The notes under the pieces are model-generated. The model had not been told where the DNA came from and did no database searches. It saw nothing but the letters and a program-made list of their open reading frames with translations. 34,241 nucleotides of DNA from CSP1-4 sp036559965. Lineage in GTDB: Bacteria > Chloroflexota > Limnocylindria > Limnocylindrales > CSP1-4. Positions 7,547 to 14,466 of the stretch are shown in pieces. Both the position numbers and the translations under genes were made by a program. The stretch lies in NCBI GenBank assembly GCA_036559965.1, contig DATBSD010000042.1:1-34241 (forward strand), in the 5' to 3' direction. Every line of letters starts with the position of its first letter. The stretch's first letter is position 1.

Positions 7547-8452
7547 ATGTTCGCGACCATCGTCGGTCCCTACCCGCGCCCGCCGGGCCTCGACGATGCG
7601 GCCGCCCGGCGTCTGGCGCTCGAGGATCAGCTGGCGGCCGACCTGGGCATCCTGGCTGACGGCCTGGCGATCCCGGCCGCGGATGCACTCGCCGCGTGGC
7701 GGGCCGCCGACGCCGAGGCGACGTCTATCGCCGGTGAGCGTGACCTGGACGCGCGACCGGTCAAGGCGCGACTCGTCGGGCCGTACTCGATCGCCGCAGC
7801 CTCCGGTGGCACCGCGCGGGCGCGGCGCACCCGCGCGCTGCGCGCCGCCGATGCCGGACGTGCCACGCTGCTCGCCCTGTTCGATGCCGGCGCGCCCATC
7901 GTCCAGGTCGAGGAGGACGGTCTGACGGCCATCGGCCCCGACGACGACGCCGCTCGTTCGCTGGCCATCGATGCCCTCGTCCGGCTCATGGACGGCGTCG
8001 AGGGCCACGTCACGCTGAGCATCGTGGGCGGCGACCCGTCGGGCGCAGGACCGGAGGTCTGCTTCGCGGCGCCCTTCTCGAGCCACTGCTTCGACCTCGT
8101 GCTCGGGCCCGATGGCTGGCGTGTGGCCCGTCAGGCGCCCGGCGAGCGCGGCCTCATCGTCGGCGTCGCCGATTGCCGCACGACCAGGCGCGATCCCGAG
8201 CCGGTCTCGGTCTGGGGCGCCCGATACGCAGCCTCGATGCACCGGCGAGGCCCCGACCGCGTCGGGCTGGCACCGTCGGCCGGCCTCGAGCGGCTGTCGC
8301 GCGATGCGGCGCTGGCCAAGATCACGGCGCTGGCGAAGGCCGCGGCGGTGGCCGGGCTGCGCGGCGAGGCACTCCGACAGGCACTTCCTCGGCCCGCGGT
8401 CACGCGAACCAGGCGCCGTCCCACGCGTGCGCCCGACCCCGGGGCCGGATGA
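7547..8452 (+). CDS. MetE-like (cobalamin-independent methionine synthase fold) protein without zinc-site motifs
   Basis: A 301-aa protein. The start TIVGPYPRPPGL (4-15), the ARLVGPYSIA strand (75-83), FDAGAPIVQVEEDGL (112-126) and the VGLAPSAGLERLSRDAALAKITAL end (239-262) follow the UROD/MetE-like TIM barrel, C-terminal half of MetE. In MetE the zinc is held by an H-x-C pair, a Glu and a Cys in a PDCGL motif. Here PDCGL is PSAGL (243-247) and the H-x-C position reads LSIVGG (157-162). The protein therefore probably cannot activate homocysteine in the usual way. SD GGGAG is about eight bases upstream of ATG. It is followed after one base by the nitroreductase-like gene, so the two are likely cotranscribed. 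The last 25 residues are Arg/Pro-rich. Confidence 0.75.
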   Translation: MFATIVGPYPRPPGLDDAAARRLALEDQLAADLGILADGLAIPAADALAAWRAADAEATSIAGERDLDARPVKARLVGPYSIAAASGGTARARRTRALRAADAGRATLLALFDAGAPIVQVEEDGLTAIGPDDDAARSLAIDALVRLMDGVEGHVTLSIVGGDPSGAGPEVCFAAPFSSHCFDLVLGPDGWRVARQAPGERGLIVGVADCRTTRRDPEPVSVWGARYAASMHRRGPDRVGLAPSAGLERLSRDAALAKITALAKAAAVAGLRGEALRQALPRPAVTRTRRRPTRAPDPGAG

Positions 8453-8453
8453 C

Positions 8454-8936
8454 ATGGCTCGCCTGTTCTGGCGCCTCTTCTTCCCGTTCCTCTATTTCTT
8501 CCTGCGCGTGACCGATCCGTTCTTCACCCGGCTGACCGAGCGACGGGGCCTGGTCAACTCGGTCGAGCTCCGTGTCCGTGGTCGCCGCAGCGGGCGCGAG
8601 CGGCGACTCGTCCTGGGCCTGCTGGCGGTCGGTGACCGGCGCTACCTCGGCCACGCCACCGATCGGGCGGCCTGGACGCGCAACCTCACGGCGGCGGGGG
8701 AGGGCAGCCTCGTCGTCGACGGCGGCGCGCCCATCCACGTCACCGCCACGCCCCTGGTGCCGGGCGAGGAGCAGGATGAAGCGGTCCGTGCCGGCGGGCG
8801 TCAGCATCCGTTCCCGGTCGACGTCGCCTACCGGCGCGCCCGCGCGAGCATCCGCCTGGACGGCGTCTTCTTCCGCGTCGAGTCCCCCGACGGCCGGCCG
8901 ATCCCGCTGCCCGCTCGCGCGCGAGGGGACGGCTGA
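8454..8936 (+). CDS. Deazaflavin (F420)-dependent nitroreductase family protein (DUF385)
   Basis: A 160-aa split-barrel protein. After a hydrophobic N-terminus (RLFWRLFFPFLYFFLRV) comes VNSVELRVRGRRSGRERRLVLGLL, then RRYLGHATDRAAWTRNLTAAGEGSLVVDGG, which is the Ddn/F420H2-dependent reductase signature (RGRRSG ... WTRNL). Members use F420H2 to reduce quinones or nitro compounds; others bind heme or flavin. The start is the first ATG after the upstream stop, two bases away; the longer frame from 8112 is antisense to nothing but overlaps the MetE-like gene and has no family match. The amphipathic N-terminus may attach it to the membrane, as proposed for Ddn. Confidence 0.8.
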   Translation: MARLFWRLFFPFLYFFLRVTDPFFTRLTERRGLVNSVELRVRGRRSGRERRLVLGLLAVGDRRYLGHATDRAAWTRNLTAAGEGSLVVDGGAPIHVTATPLVPGEEQDEAVRAGGRQHPFPVDVAYRRARASIRLDGVFFRVESPDGRPIPLPARARGDG

Positions 8937-8941
8937 GCGCG

Positions 8942-9583
8942 ATGGAGCTGTTGCACCGGATCGTCGGACCGGCGTTCACGAACGTCTGGGTTCTGGGCGA
9001 GGAGGCGAGCCGCGAGGCGATCGCCGTCGACACCGCGACGCCCAGCGCGCCGTGGGTCCTGGAGGCGCTGGCGACGCAGGGCTGGACGCTCAAGCTCATC
9101 GTCTCGACCCACCGCCACTGGGACCACATCGGTGACAACACCGCCGTCGCCGACGCGACCGGTGCGCAGATCGCCGTCCACACGCTCGACCGCCACGGGC
9201 TCGAGCACCCGGTCCAGTCGCTCGGCGCGCCGTTCACGATCGTGCCCAGCCTGCCGGCAGTCGAGCTCGCCGAAGGCGGCCTCGTGGCCTTCGGCACGAT
9301 CCGCCTGGAAGTCCTGCACACGCCCGGCCACACGGAGGGCTCCGTCTGCCTGCTCGAACGGGAGGCCGGGCTGCTGTTCAGCGGCGACACGCTCTTCGCC
9401 GGCGCCTGGGGTCGCACCGACCTGCCAGGCGGCGATGATGCCGCCATGGTCGACTCGATCTCGCGCCTGGCGCGCCTCGAGCCGACCCTCCAGGTCTTCC
9501 CAGGCCACGGCAGCACGACGACCATCGAACGCGAACGATCCTGGATGGATCTCGTGGCGCGACAAGGCCGCCTCTTTGCCTGA
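8942..9583 (+). CDS. MBL-fold metallohydrolase (glyoxalase II-like)
   Basis: A 213-aa protein with the full metallo-beta-lactamase metal set: THRHWDH at 56-62 (HxHxDH), HTPGHTEGSV, LLFSGDTLFAGAWGRTDL with the bridging Asp, and FPGHG near the end. The GRTDL motif and size are those of glyoxalase II-like/YcbL hydrolases, which cleave thioesters such as S-lactoylglutathione, though the physiological thiol here is unknown. It begins five bases after the preceding stop and ends 11 bases before the stop of the convergent GNAT gene, so it closes the MetE-like/nitroreductase/MBL cluster. Confidence 0.9.
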   Translation: MELLHRIVGPAFTNVWVLGEEASREAIAVDTATPSAPWVLEALATQGWTLKLIVSTHRHWDHIGDNTAVADATGAQIAVHTLDRHGLEHPVQSLGAPFTIVPSLPAVELAEGGLVAFGTIRLEVLHTPGHTEGSVCLLEREAGLLFSGDTLFAGAWGRTDLPGGDDAAMVDSISRLARLEPTLQVFPGHGSTTTIERERSWMDLVARQGRLFA

Positions 9584-9594
9584 GCCCGCGATGG

Positions 9595-10605
9595 CTAGGC
9601 GAATGGCCGCTCGAAGACCGTGCCGCTGATCTGGACGGCGAAGCCGCACGACTCGTAGAGGGTCAACGCCTGGTTGGGATTGTCGACGTCGACGCCCAGG
9701 CCCGCACTCGTCTCGCCGTGTTCCCGCAGGGCGACCAGGGTCCGTGCGATGAGCGCCCGGGCGAGGCCTCGCCGGCGCCATGGCTTGCGGACGGCCACAG
9801 AGTCAAGGATCCCGCGCTGGACCCCGAAGCGCTCGTTCTCCTCCGGGTTCACGGTCACGAGCACGTGGCCGGCGATCTGGTCGCCATCCCAGGCCACCTG
9901 CCAGAGCGCCGGCACCTGGTGGGGCTCGCCGAGGAATCGCTGGAAAGCGTTCTCGGTCGAGTCTGCCGGGTCCCAGTCCTCGCTGAAGGCGTCGATGTCG
10001 GCCTCCCACACGGCCCGCCAGTGCTCCGGCTCGACCGGCCGGACCTCGATGCCCTCAGGCAGAGGCGCCTCGGACAGATCGTCGAGCGTCGGGCGGACCA
10101 GCTCGAACCAGCGGTGGGCGGGCATGAAGCCGGCAGCCACGTGGGCAGCCACGAGCCGTGGATCCGAATCGTGGATCCAGGCGCGGAACCGGTCACCCGG
10201 ACGCCCGACCCGGTCGGCATGGTCATACCTGAAGCGCCGAGCCCCTTCGGCCAGCAGGGCGCAGTAGCCCGCCTCGCTGGCGACCTTGGGCGCGAGGATG
10301 ACGGTCGTGTCGTAGGCGCGGTCGCCCGTCCGGTCGTCGGTCTCCCACTCGTTCCGGGTGTAGCCGACGATCTCGCCGTCGAGCTCCAGCGCGAGGCAGT
10401 CGCGGTACGGGTCCGAGTTCGTGAGGTGAGCGTAGAGGTTGTCGAGGGCGTCGACCGTGACCAGCTCGGTCACACCGATCGACGCCCGCCAGGCGTTACT
10501 GGCGGCGGCCATGGCCGGATGATCCGACGGTCCGAGGTACGGCCGGACGCGCAGGCCGGGGATCGGTGGCAGGCCCGCGATCGCGATCGTGTCGGTCGTC
10601 GTCAT
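9595..10605 (-). CDS. GNAT family N-acetyltransferase (two-domain)
   Basis: A 336-aa protein. The second half has a clear GNAT acetyl-CoA site: ILDSVAVRKPWRRRGLARALIARTLVAL followed by DVDNPNQALTLYESCGF. The first half (LRVRPYLGPSDHPAM to HVAAGFMPAHRWFEL) looks like a second, degenerate GNAT fold, so this is a tandem GNAT of the mycothiol-synthase/Eis-like shape. Substrate unknown. The ATG at 10605 overlaps the rsgA stop in ATGA, so it is translationally coupled to rsgA and the ABC exporter upstream. A self-protection role such as drug acetylation is possible only by context. Confidence 0.85.
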   Translation of the reverse strand: MTTTDTIAIAGLPPIPGLRVRPYLGPSDHPAMAAASNAWRASIGVTELVTVDALDNLYAHLTNSDPYRDCLALELDGEIVGYTRNEWETDDRTGDRAYDTTVILAPKVASEAGYCALLAEGARRFRYDHADRVGRPGDRFRAWIHDSDPRLVAAHVAAGFMPAHRWFELVRPTLDDLSEAPLPEGIEVRPVEPEHWRAVWEADIDAFSEDWDPADSTENAFQRFLGEPHQVPALWQVAWDGDQIAGHVLVTVNPEENERFGVQRGILDSVAVRKPWRRRGLARALIARTLVALREHGETSAGLGVDVDNPNQALTLYESCGFAVQISGTVFERPFA

Positions 10606-11696
10606 GCCTCGTCCCAGCCCCACGGTGAGCGACGGCGCTCGGCCTCGCCCGACATTCGCTTGGCCATCTTGCCCCAGGCGCGCTGCTCTGCTCGCGCCGT
10701 CACGCCGCCCTTGCGTCGCGTGAGCGACGCCATCTCGCGCTCGAGCTTGCGCTGGCTCTCGAGCCGCCGTTCCGAGAGATCCCCGGCGGCGATCGCGCGG
10801 CGCACGGCGCAACCTGGCTCGGCGGCATGCCGGCAGTCGGAGAAGCGGCAGGTCAGGGCGAGCGCCTCGATGTCGGCGAATGCCTGCTGGACACCCTCGT
10901 CGTCCCAGAGTGCCAGGGAGCGCATGCCCGGCGTGTCGAGCAGGATGGCGCCACCCGGCAGTCGGATGAGCTCGCGCGACGTCGTCGTATGCCGGCCGCG
11001 TTCGTCGTCGGCGCGCGTCGCGCGGACGAGCTGGCGCTCCTCGCCCAGCAGGGCGTTGACGAGCGTCGACTTGCCGACGCCCGACGAGCCGAGCAGGGCG
11101 ACCGTCCGCCCAGCCTCGAGGTAAGGCCCGAGACCATCGAGGCCGGTGCCCTCGGTGGCGCTCGTCGCGTGTACCGGCGCGCCGATGGCGACCGACGCCA
11201 CCTGCCCGAGGGCGGCCTCGAGGTCTTCGCACAGGTCGGTCTTGTTGAGCACGACGACGGGCTGGGCGCCGCTCGACCAGGCCGCCCCGAGGTAGCGCTC
11301 CAGGCGACCGAGGTTGAAGTCGCGCGTGAGCGCCATGACGATGAACACGCTGTCGACGTTCGTGGCCAGGACCTGGGCCTCGGTCCGGAGGCCCGGCGCG
11401 TGACGCACGAACGCGCTGCGGCGTGGCAGCACCGCATCGACTCGGGGTTGGTCGGGATCGGTCGTGTCGACGACGACCCAATCGCCGACCGCCGGCAGCG
11501 CCGCCGGATCGGTCGTGGTCTGCTTGAGGCGTGGCCCGACGACCGCCCGCCGCTGCCCGTCGGGCATGGCCACGACGAGGTCGCCGGCAGTCACCGTGAG
11601 CACGCGGCCAGGCGCCTGGCCGGCCTCGGCCACGGCCACGAACGCTGCGGCGTGCCCATCGTCCCAGCCCCAGTCGAGGTGCTCCACGCCGTTCAT
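10602..11696 (-). CDS. rsgA: Small ribosomal subunit biogenesis GTPase RsgA
   Basis: A 364-aa circularly permuted GTPase. Order of motifs: N-terminal OB-like part with VGDWVVVD (70-77), G4 NKTD at 151-154, SATEGTGLDGL as G5, G1 GSSGVGKS at 203-210, G3 DTPG at 254-257, then a zinc knuckle with Cys283, Cys288, His290 and Cys296. RsgA checks the maturing 30S decoding centre. The C-terminal LEREMASLTRRKGG helix is also typical. ATG at 11696 overlaps the permease stop (ATGA), and its own stop overlaps the GNAT start in the same way. Being in an operon with an ABC exporter behind a possible attenuator is unusual for this housekeeping GTPase. Confidence 0.93.
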   Translation of the reverse strand: MNGVEHLDWGWDDGHAAAFVAVAEAGQAPGRVLTVTAGDLVVAMPDGQRRAVVGPRLKQTTTDPAALPAVGDWVVVDTTDPDQPRVDAVLPRRSAFVRHAPGLRTEAQVLATNVDSVFIVMALTRDFNLGRLERYLGAAWSSGAQPVVVLNKTDLCEDLEAALGQVASVAIGAPVHATSATEGTGLDGLGPYLEAGRTVALLGSSGVGKSTLVNALLGEERQLVRATRADDERGRHTTTSRELIRLPGGAILLDTPGMRSLALWDDEGVQQAFADIEALALTCRFSDCRHAAEPGCAVRRAIAAGDLSERRLESQRKLEREMASLTRRKGGVTARAEQRAWGKMAKRMSGEAERRRSPWGWDEA

Positions 11697-12493
11697 CCGA
11701 CCCGCTTGAGCTTGCCGGTCCGCTTGGCGTAGCGTTCGGCGGCGCCGAAGACCTTGACGCCCAGCGGGATGAACACGACGGCCATGATGACGAGCGGCCA
11801 GATGTCGTGCGTCAGCTCGCTCAACGGCACGCCGTCGATGAGCCCGGCTCGCACGCCGTCGAGGATGTAGGTCGCCGGCGAGAGCCGGCTGAGCACCTGC
11901 ATCCACTCGGGCAGGATGTCGACCGAGTAGTAGACACCGCTCACGAGCAGGATGAGCGACTGGAGCACGAAGGTCATCTGCGCGCCCCGCTCGACGTAGA
12001 GCAGCGGCAGCACGGCGGCCATGATGCCGATGCCCACGAAGGACAGGGTCCCGATGGCCATGAACACGACCGCCGTCGCATAGTTCGCGCCCGACAGGTC
12101 GAGGCCGAAGAAGGCGACCAGCACGGTCATCACGATGACGGTGCTCACGAGCCCGTAGAGGACGGCGTAGGTCGTTGCCCCGAAGAGCTGCGAGGCGCGG
12201 CGGACCGGCGCCATCATCGTGTACTCGAGCGTGCCTTCCCAGCGCTCCCAGGAGATGGTCTCGGCGATGAAGCTGAAGAGCACCGACAGGTAGTTCCAGA
12301 AGACCGCCCCGATCATGAGCGTGAGGATGAGCGTCGGGTCGTTCTGTTCCTGGCCGATGAGCGTGACCGAGAGTGCGCCTGCGATGGCATAGACCATGAA
12401 GGCGGCTTCCCAGCCCCAATACCGGCGGGTGAGGTTGAAGTTGCGCTCGACGAAGGCGAAGCTCGCCCGCATCTCGCGCGCCATGGTGGTCAT
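11693..12493 (-). CDS. ABC-2 type transporter permease
   Basis: A 266-aa membrane protein of the ABC-2 (DrrB-like) type with six helices: around residues 28-48, 60-80 region (MIGAVFWNYLSVLFSFI), 105-130, 138-165, 170-195 (VLQSLILLVSGVYYSVDILP) and 230-250. The SGVYYSVDILPEWMQVLSRLSPATYILDGVR segment is the family's re-entrant/C-terminal signature. It should pair with the ATPase at 12751-13668 to export a drug, lipid or polysaccharide. SD GGAG lies six bases before the ATG. The stop overlaps the rsgA start. A strong hairpin (12511-12543) lies just before its SD. Confidence 0.88.
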   Translation of the reverse strand: MTTMAREMRASFAFVERNFNLTRRYWGWEAAFMVYAIAGALSVTLIGQEQNDPTLILTLMIGAVFWNYLSVLFSFIAETISWERWEGTLEYTMMAPVRRASQLFGATTYAVLYGLVSTVIVMTVLVAFFGLDLSGANYATAVVFMAIGTLSFVGIGIMAAVLPLLYVERGAQMTFVLQSLILLVSGVYYSVDILPEWMQVLSRLSPATYILDGVRAGLIDGVPLSELTHDIWPLVIMAVVFIPLGVKVFGAAERYAKRTGKLKRVG

Positions 12494-12510
12494 CGGAGTC
12501 TCCGTGTGGT

Positions 12511-12543
12511 CCCCGACCGGGCCCTAGCGGGCACCGGTCGGGG
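12511..12543 (-). terminator. Intra-operon hairpin over the stop codon of the 69-aa ORF
   Basis: The arms 12511-12520 and 12534-12543 are perfect 10-base inverted repeats (CCCCGACCGG / CCGGTCGGGG). Inside, GCCC and GGGC pair again around a TAGC loop, so the stem is about 14 bp with one bulged base. No U-tract follows. It may be a weak terminator, RNA-processing site or mRNA stabiliser that sets permease level relative to the ATPase. Confidence 0.55.
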
Positions 12544-12733
12544 TGGCGCTCGGGTCGGCCGCGAGGCGCGACCCGAGGCTGACCATCGACCGACCGACGA
12601 CGCGACGCAGGGAGCGTCGACCCGACGGCAGGCTGTGATGGCGCTGGACACGCCGGGACTCGGACTCCCGGCGCAGATCGTCGATCCGGCGCTGGTGATG
12701 GCGCCGGACCAGGCGGTCATCGTGAACGAACAT
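12524..12733 (-). CDS. 69-aa basic peptide inside ABC exporter operon
   Basis: The frame MFVHDDRLVRRHHQRRIDDL continues Arg/His/Ser-rich and ends in PSATPTGAR. It has one of the best SDs of the window (AAAGGAG, seven bases before ATG) and fits exactly between the ATPase stop and the permease SD. The stop TAG sits in the loop of the hairpin at 12511-12543. Composition is that expected of a non-conserved or RNA-binding basic peptide; a leader-type regulatory role is possible. No family recognised; confidence rests on the SD and position. Confidence 0.5.
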   Translation of the reverse strand: MFVHDDRLVRRHHQRRIDDLRRESESRRVQRHHSLPSGRRSLRRVVGRSMVSLGSRLAADPSATPTGAR

Positions 12734-12750
12734 GATCTGGCTCCTTTCGG

Positions 12751-13668
12751 TCAGTCATCGTCGGACTCGTCGTCCTCGACGTCGTCGTCGAGAGAACGGC
12801 CGGTGTAGGCCATGAAGAGGCTCTCCATGGTCGGTGGCAGGTCCCGGTCGATGGCGACCCGGACCTTGAGCTCCTCGGCGGTGCCGTTCACGATCACCCG
12901 ACCCTGGTCGAGGATCACGATCTGGTCACACAGCCGTTCGGCTTCAGCGAGGTCGTGCGTCGTGAGCACGATGGTGGCGTCGTGGCTGTCGCGCAGCTCC
13001 TCGATGAAGGCCTGCACGTCGAGCTTCGATCGGGGATCGAGGCCCGTGGTCGGTTCGTCGAGCAGCAGCAGCGTCGGGCTGGTCAGCAGAGCTCGCGCGA
13101 TGGCGACCTTCTGCTGCATGCCCCGGCTCATCTGCTCGACCGGCCGGTCGAGGCGCGACTCGGCGATGCCCAGTCGTGCCAGGATGCGGATGGCCTCCCG
13201 ACGCGCCGTCCCGTGGTCGATCCCGTAGAGCCCCGCCGCGTAGGCGAGGTTCTCGGCCGGCGAGAGCTTCTTGAAGAAGGCCGCGTCCACGCTGACCCGA
13301 TTGATCAGGCGCTTGACGGCCATCTCGTCCCGCTCGACGTCGTGGCCGAAGACCTCGATCCGGCCGCTGTCGATGGTCAACAGCGTGCTGATCAGCCGGA
13401 TGAGCGTCGACTTGCCGCCGCCGTTGGCGCCCAGGACGCCGAGGATGGCGCCGCGCTCCACGCGGAGCGTGACATCGTCCACGGCGACGACGCGCCGCTT
13501 GCGACGACCGACGACGAAGGCCTTCGAGACGTGATCGAGGAGGAGGGCCGGGACCGCAGGGGCGGCCTCGACCTGGCTCACGGCCGACACGCGCCCATCG
13601 AGACGGGCAGCGGCCGGCACGGCGGCCGGGGCGTCCCCGGTCCGACGGGGTTCGGTGGTGATGCTCAT
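12751..13668 (-). CDS. ABC transporter ATP-binding protein (ABC-2/DrrA-type exporter)
   Basis: A 305-aa nucleotide-binding subunit. Walker A GANGGGKST at 80-88, signature region MSRGMQQKVAIARAL from 180 (SRGMQ instead of SGGMQ), Walker B LLLLDEP at 200-206, D-loop TTGLDP, switch His238. The usual Q-loop Gln is not seen: the segment reads RVSVDAAFFKKLSPAENL, a variant known in some ABC-2 exporters. A 40-residue N-terminal extension and an acidic tail (DDDVEDDESDDD) flank the domain. The ATG at 13668 is chosen for its SD (AGGAG, eight bases upstream); the frame remains open upstream through the leader RNA but without protein-like sequence. First structural gene of the exporter-rsgA-GNAT operon. 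Confidence 0.9.
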   Translation of the reverse strand: MSITTEPRRTGDAPAAVPAAARLDGRVSAVSQVEAAPAVPALLLDHVSKAFVVGRRKRRVVAVDDVTLRVERGAILGVLGANGGGKSTLIRLISTLLTIDSGRIEVFGHDVERDEMAVKRLINRVSVDAAFFKKLSPAENLAYAAGLYGIDHGTARREAIRILARLGIAESRLDRPVEQMSRGMQQKVAIARALLTSPTLLLLDEPTTGLDPRSKLDVQAFIEELRDSHDATIVLTTHDLAEAERLCDQIVILDQGRVIVNGTAEELKVRVAIDRDLPPTMESLFMAYTGRSLDDDVEDDESDDD

Positions 13669-13768
13669 GGTCGTTGCTCCTGTGGTCGGGTGCGCCTGGT
13701 CGAGCTGGACGGGCCCCCGCGATGCGGGACGTTCGGCTCTCCTGGCACCCTGCCTGTACAGGGGCAAC

Positions 13769-13802
13769 AAAAAAGCCGGGGGGCCGATCCGGGCCCTCCG
13801 GC
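13769..13802 (-). terminator. Intrinsic terminator in the leader of the ABC exporter operon
   Basis: On the minus strand an 11-bp stem (arms 13792-13802 and 13775-13785, one A-C mismatch) with a six-residue loop region is followed at once by six U (13774-13769). It lies about 200 nt after the leader promoter and 100 nt before the ATPase ATG, so it would stop transcription before the operon unless an alternative fold forms. Confidence 0.75.
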
Positions 13803-13835
13803 TCCAGCGTCCTGGCGGCTCAGCCGCCTCGGTCG

Positions 13836-13937
13836 CTAGGTCGTGAAGGGCACAGATCTCCCGCTTTCGGCGGCGCCGACGGGCGCGGCCGTCCGCAGCC
13901 GAAGGGCCGCGGGGCTGAGGCGGAAGGTGTTGGACAT
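13836..13937 (-). CDS. Candidate 33-aa leader peptide
   Basis: MSNTFRLSPAALRLRTAAPV continues to GAAESGRSVPFTT and a TAG stop. AGGAG is 11 nt upstream of the ATG. It ends before the terminator hairpin, as leader peptides do. An R-L-R (positions 13-15) fits the +x+ motif at which macrolide-bound ribosomes are known to stall, but such triplets are common by chance at this GC content. No homology is claimed. Confidence 0.4.
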   Translation of the reverse strand: MSNTFRLSPAALRLRTAAPVGAAESGRSVPFTT

Positions 13938-14000
13938 CTGTGCGCCATCTCCTGCATCTGGTCATACGCCGGCCACGGCTGGCGGCGGGGGACGGCGGGC

Positions 14001-14030
14001 AGGATAGTCCGCCGCCGTGCGCCGTGTCAA
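14001..14030 (-). promoter_or_regulatory. Strong sigma70-type promoter of the ABC exporter leader
   Basis: On the minus strand a perfect TTGACA (14030-14025), an 18-bp spacer and TATCCT (14006-14001). Transcription should start near 13994, giving a leader of about 325 nt before the ATPase ATG. Confidence 0.7.
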
Positions 14031-14466
14031 GGCTCTTTCGCTGTCAACCTGCCGACACCGTCGGTGCGGATCTCGCCGGCGGTCTGGGTGTTCTCCGGAG
14101 GAACGCAAGCGACGAGCTGCGCCCGCGACGTGCTGGATCCGTCCCGCCCAGGAACAGATGCGACCGATCCGGCCGTCCCCCGCCGATCCCGGTCCAGGTG
14201 GGAACAGTTGCGACGAGTTCCCGCGCCGGGCTGCTCGTTACGTTCCCCACAAGAACGCCGCGCGGCGACCGAGGCGCGGGCGGAACGCGTCGCGGTCCTC
14301 GGCCCCGACGCCCGGGCGGGCCACAGCGCGGCCACGCTCGATCCCTGCGACCGACCGGCCGAATCCAAGGTCGCCCCCCGACGGTTCGTTCGTCGTTACG
14401 GTCCTCAGGAGACCGCGCCGCCGCCGAGAGTCGCGCCGCCGCCGATCAGGGAATTCGACCGCGAAC
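14031..14466. other. Non-coding stretch between two divergent/tandem minus-strand units
   Basis: No frame here looks like protein: all candidates are Arg/Ala/Pro-rich and lack an SD or family motif. It lies downstream of nothing on the plus strand and between the stop of the sugar dehydrogenase gene (14467) and the exporter promoter. Its only structure is the repeat set at 14100-14260 and scattered GAAC/GTTC pairs. A decayed mobile-element end is possible. Confidence 0.5.
14100..14268 (+). repeat. Imperfect direct repeats GGAAC-n4-GCGAC at ~50-bp spacing
   Basis: Three close copies: 14100-14116 (GGAACGCAAGCGACGAG), 14151-14167 (GGAACAGATGCGACCGA) and 14201-14217 (GGAACAGTTGCGACGAG), 51 and 50 bp apart. 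A weaker fourth begins with GAAC at 14253 and is stretched by four bases. The 14201 copy lies in a dyad, GGGAAC (14200-14205), 11 bases, GTTCCC (14217-14222). Confidence 0.55.

Larger units (their letters stand above)
13769..13994 (-). ncRNA. Structured attenuator-like leader RNA
   Basis: About 225 nt from the predicted transcription start (~13994) to the terminator. It contains a 33-codon ORF (13836-13937), an 8-bp long-range stem (13850-13857 with 13936-13943) that covers the ORF start codon, a UUCG-capped hairpin inside the ORF (CCGCGGCC / GGCTGCGG), a GGCGGC-TGA-GCCGCC hairpin after the ORF, and the intrinsic terminator. Ribosome-controlled attenuation of the exporter is the simplest reading. 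I could not match it to T-box, TPP, cobalamin, glycine, fluoride or SAM consensus motifs. A stand-alone ncRNA is the alternative. Confidence 0.5.

Noticed and set aside
13769..13994. Known riboswitch or T-box class for the exporter leader
   Set aside because: The T-box core, TPP, cobalamin, glycine, SAM and fluoride consensus motifs are not present; GGAGATGG looks like part of the fluoride motif but the downstream CTGATG element is missing.
14100..14268. CRISPR array
   Set aside because: Only three short, imperfect units without longer conserved repeats, no palindromic 23-37-bp repeat and no cas genes.
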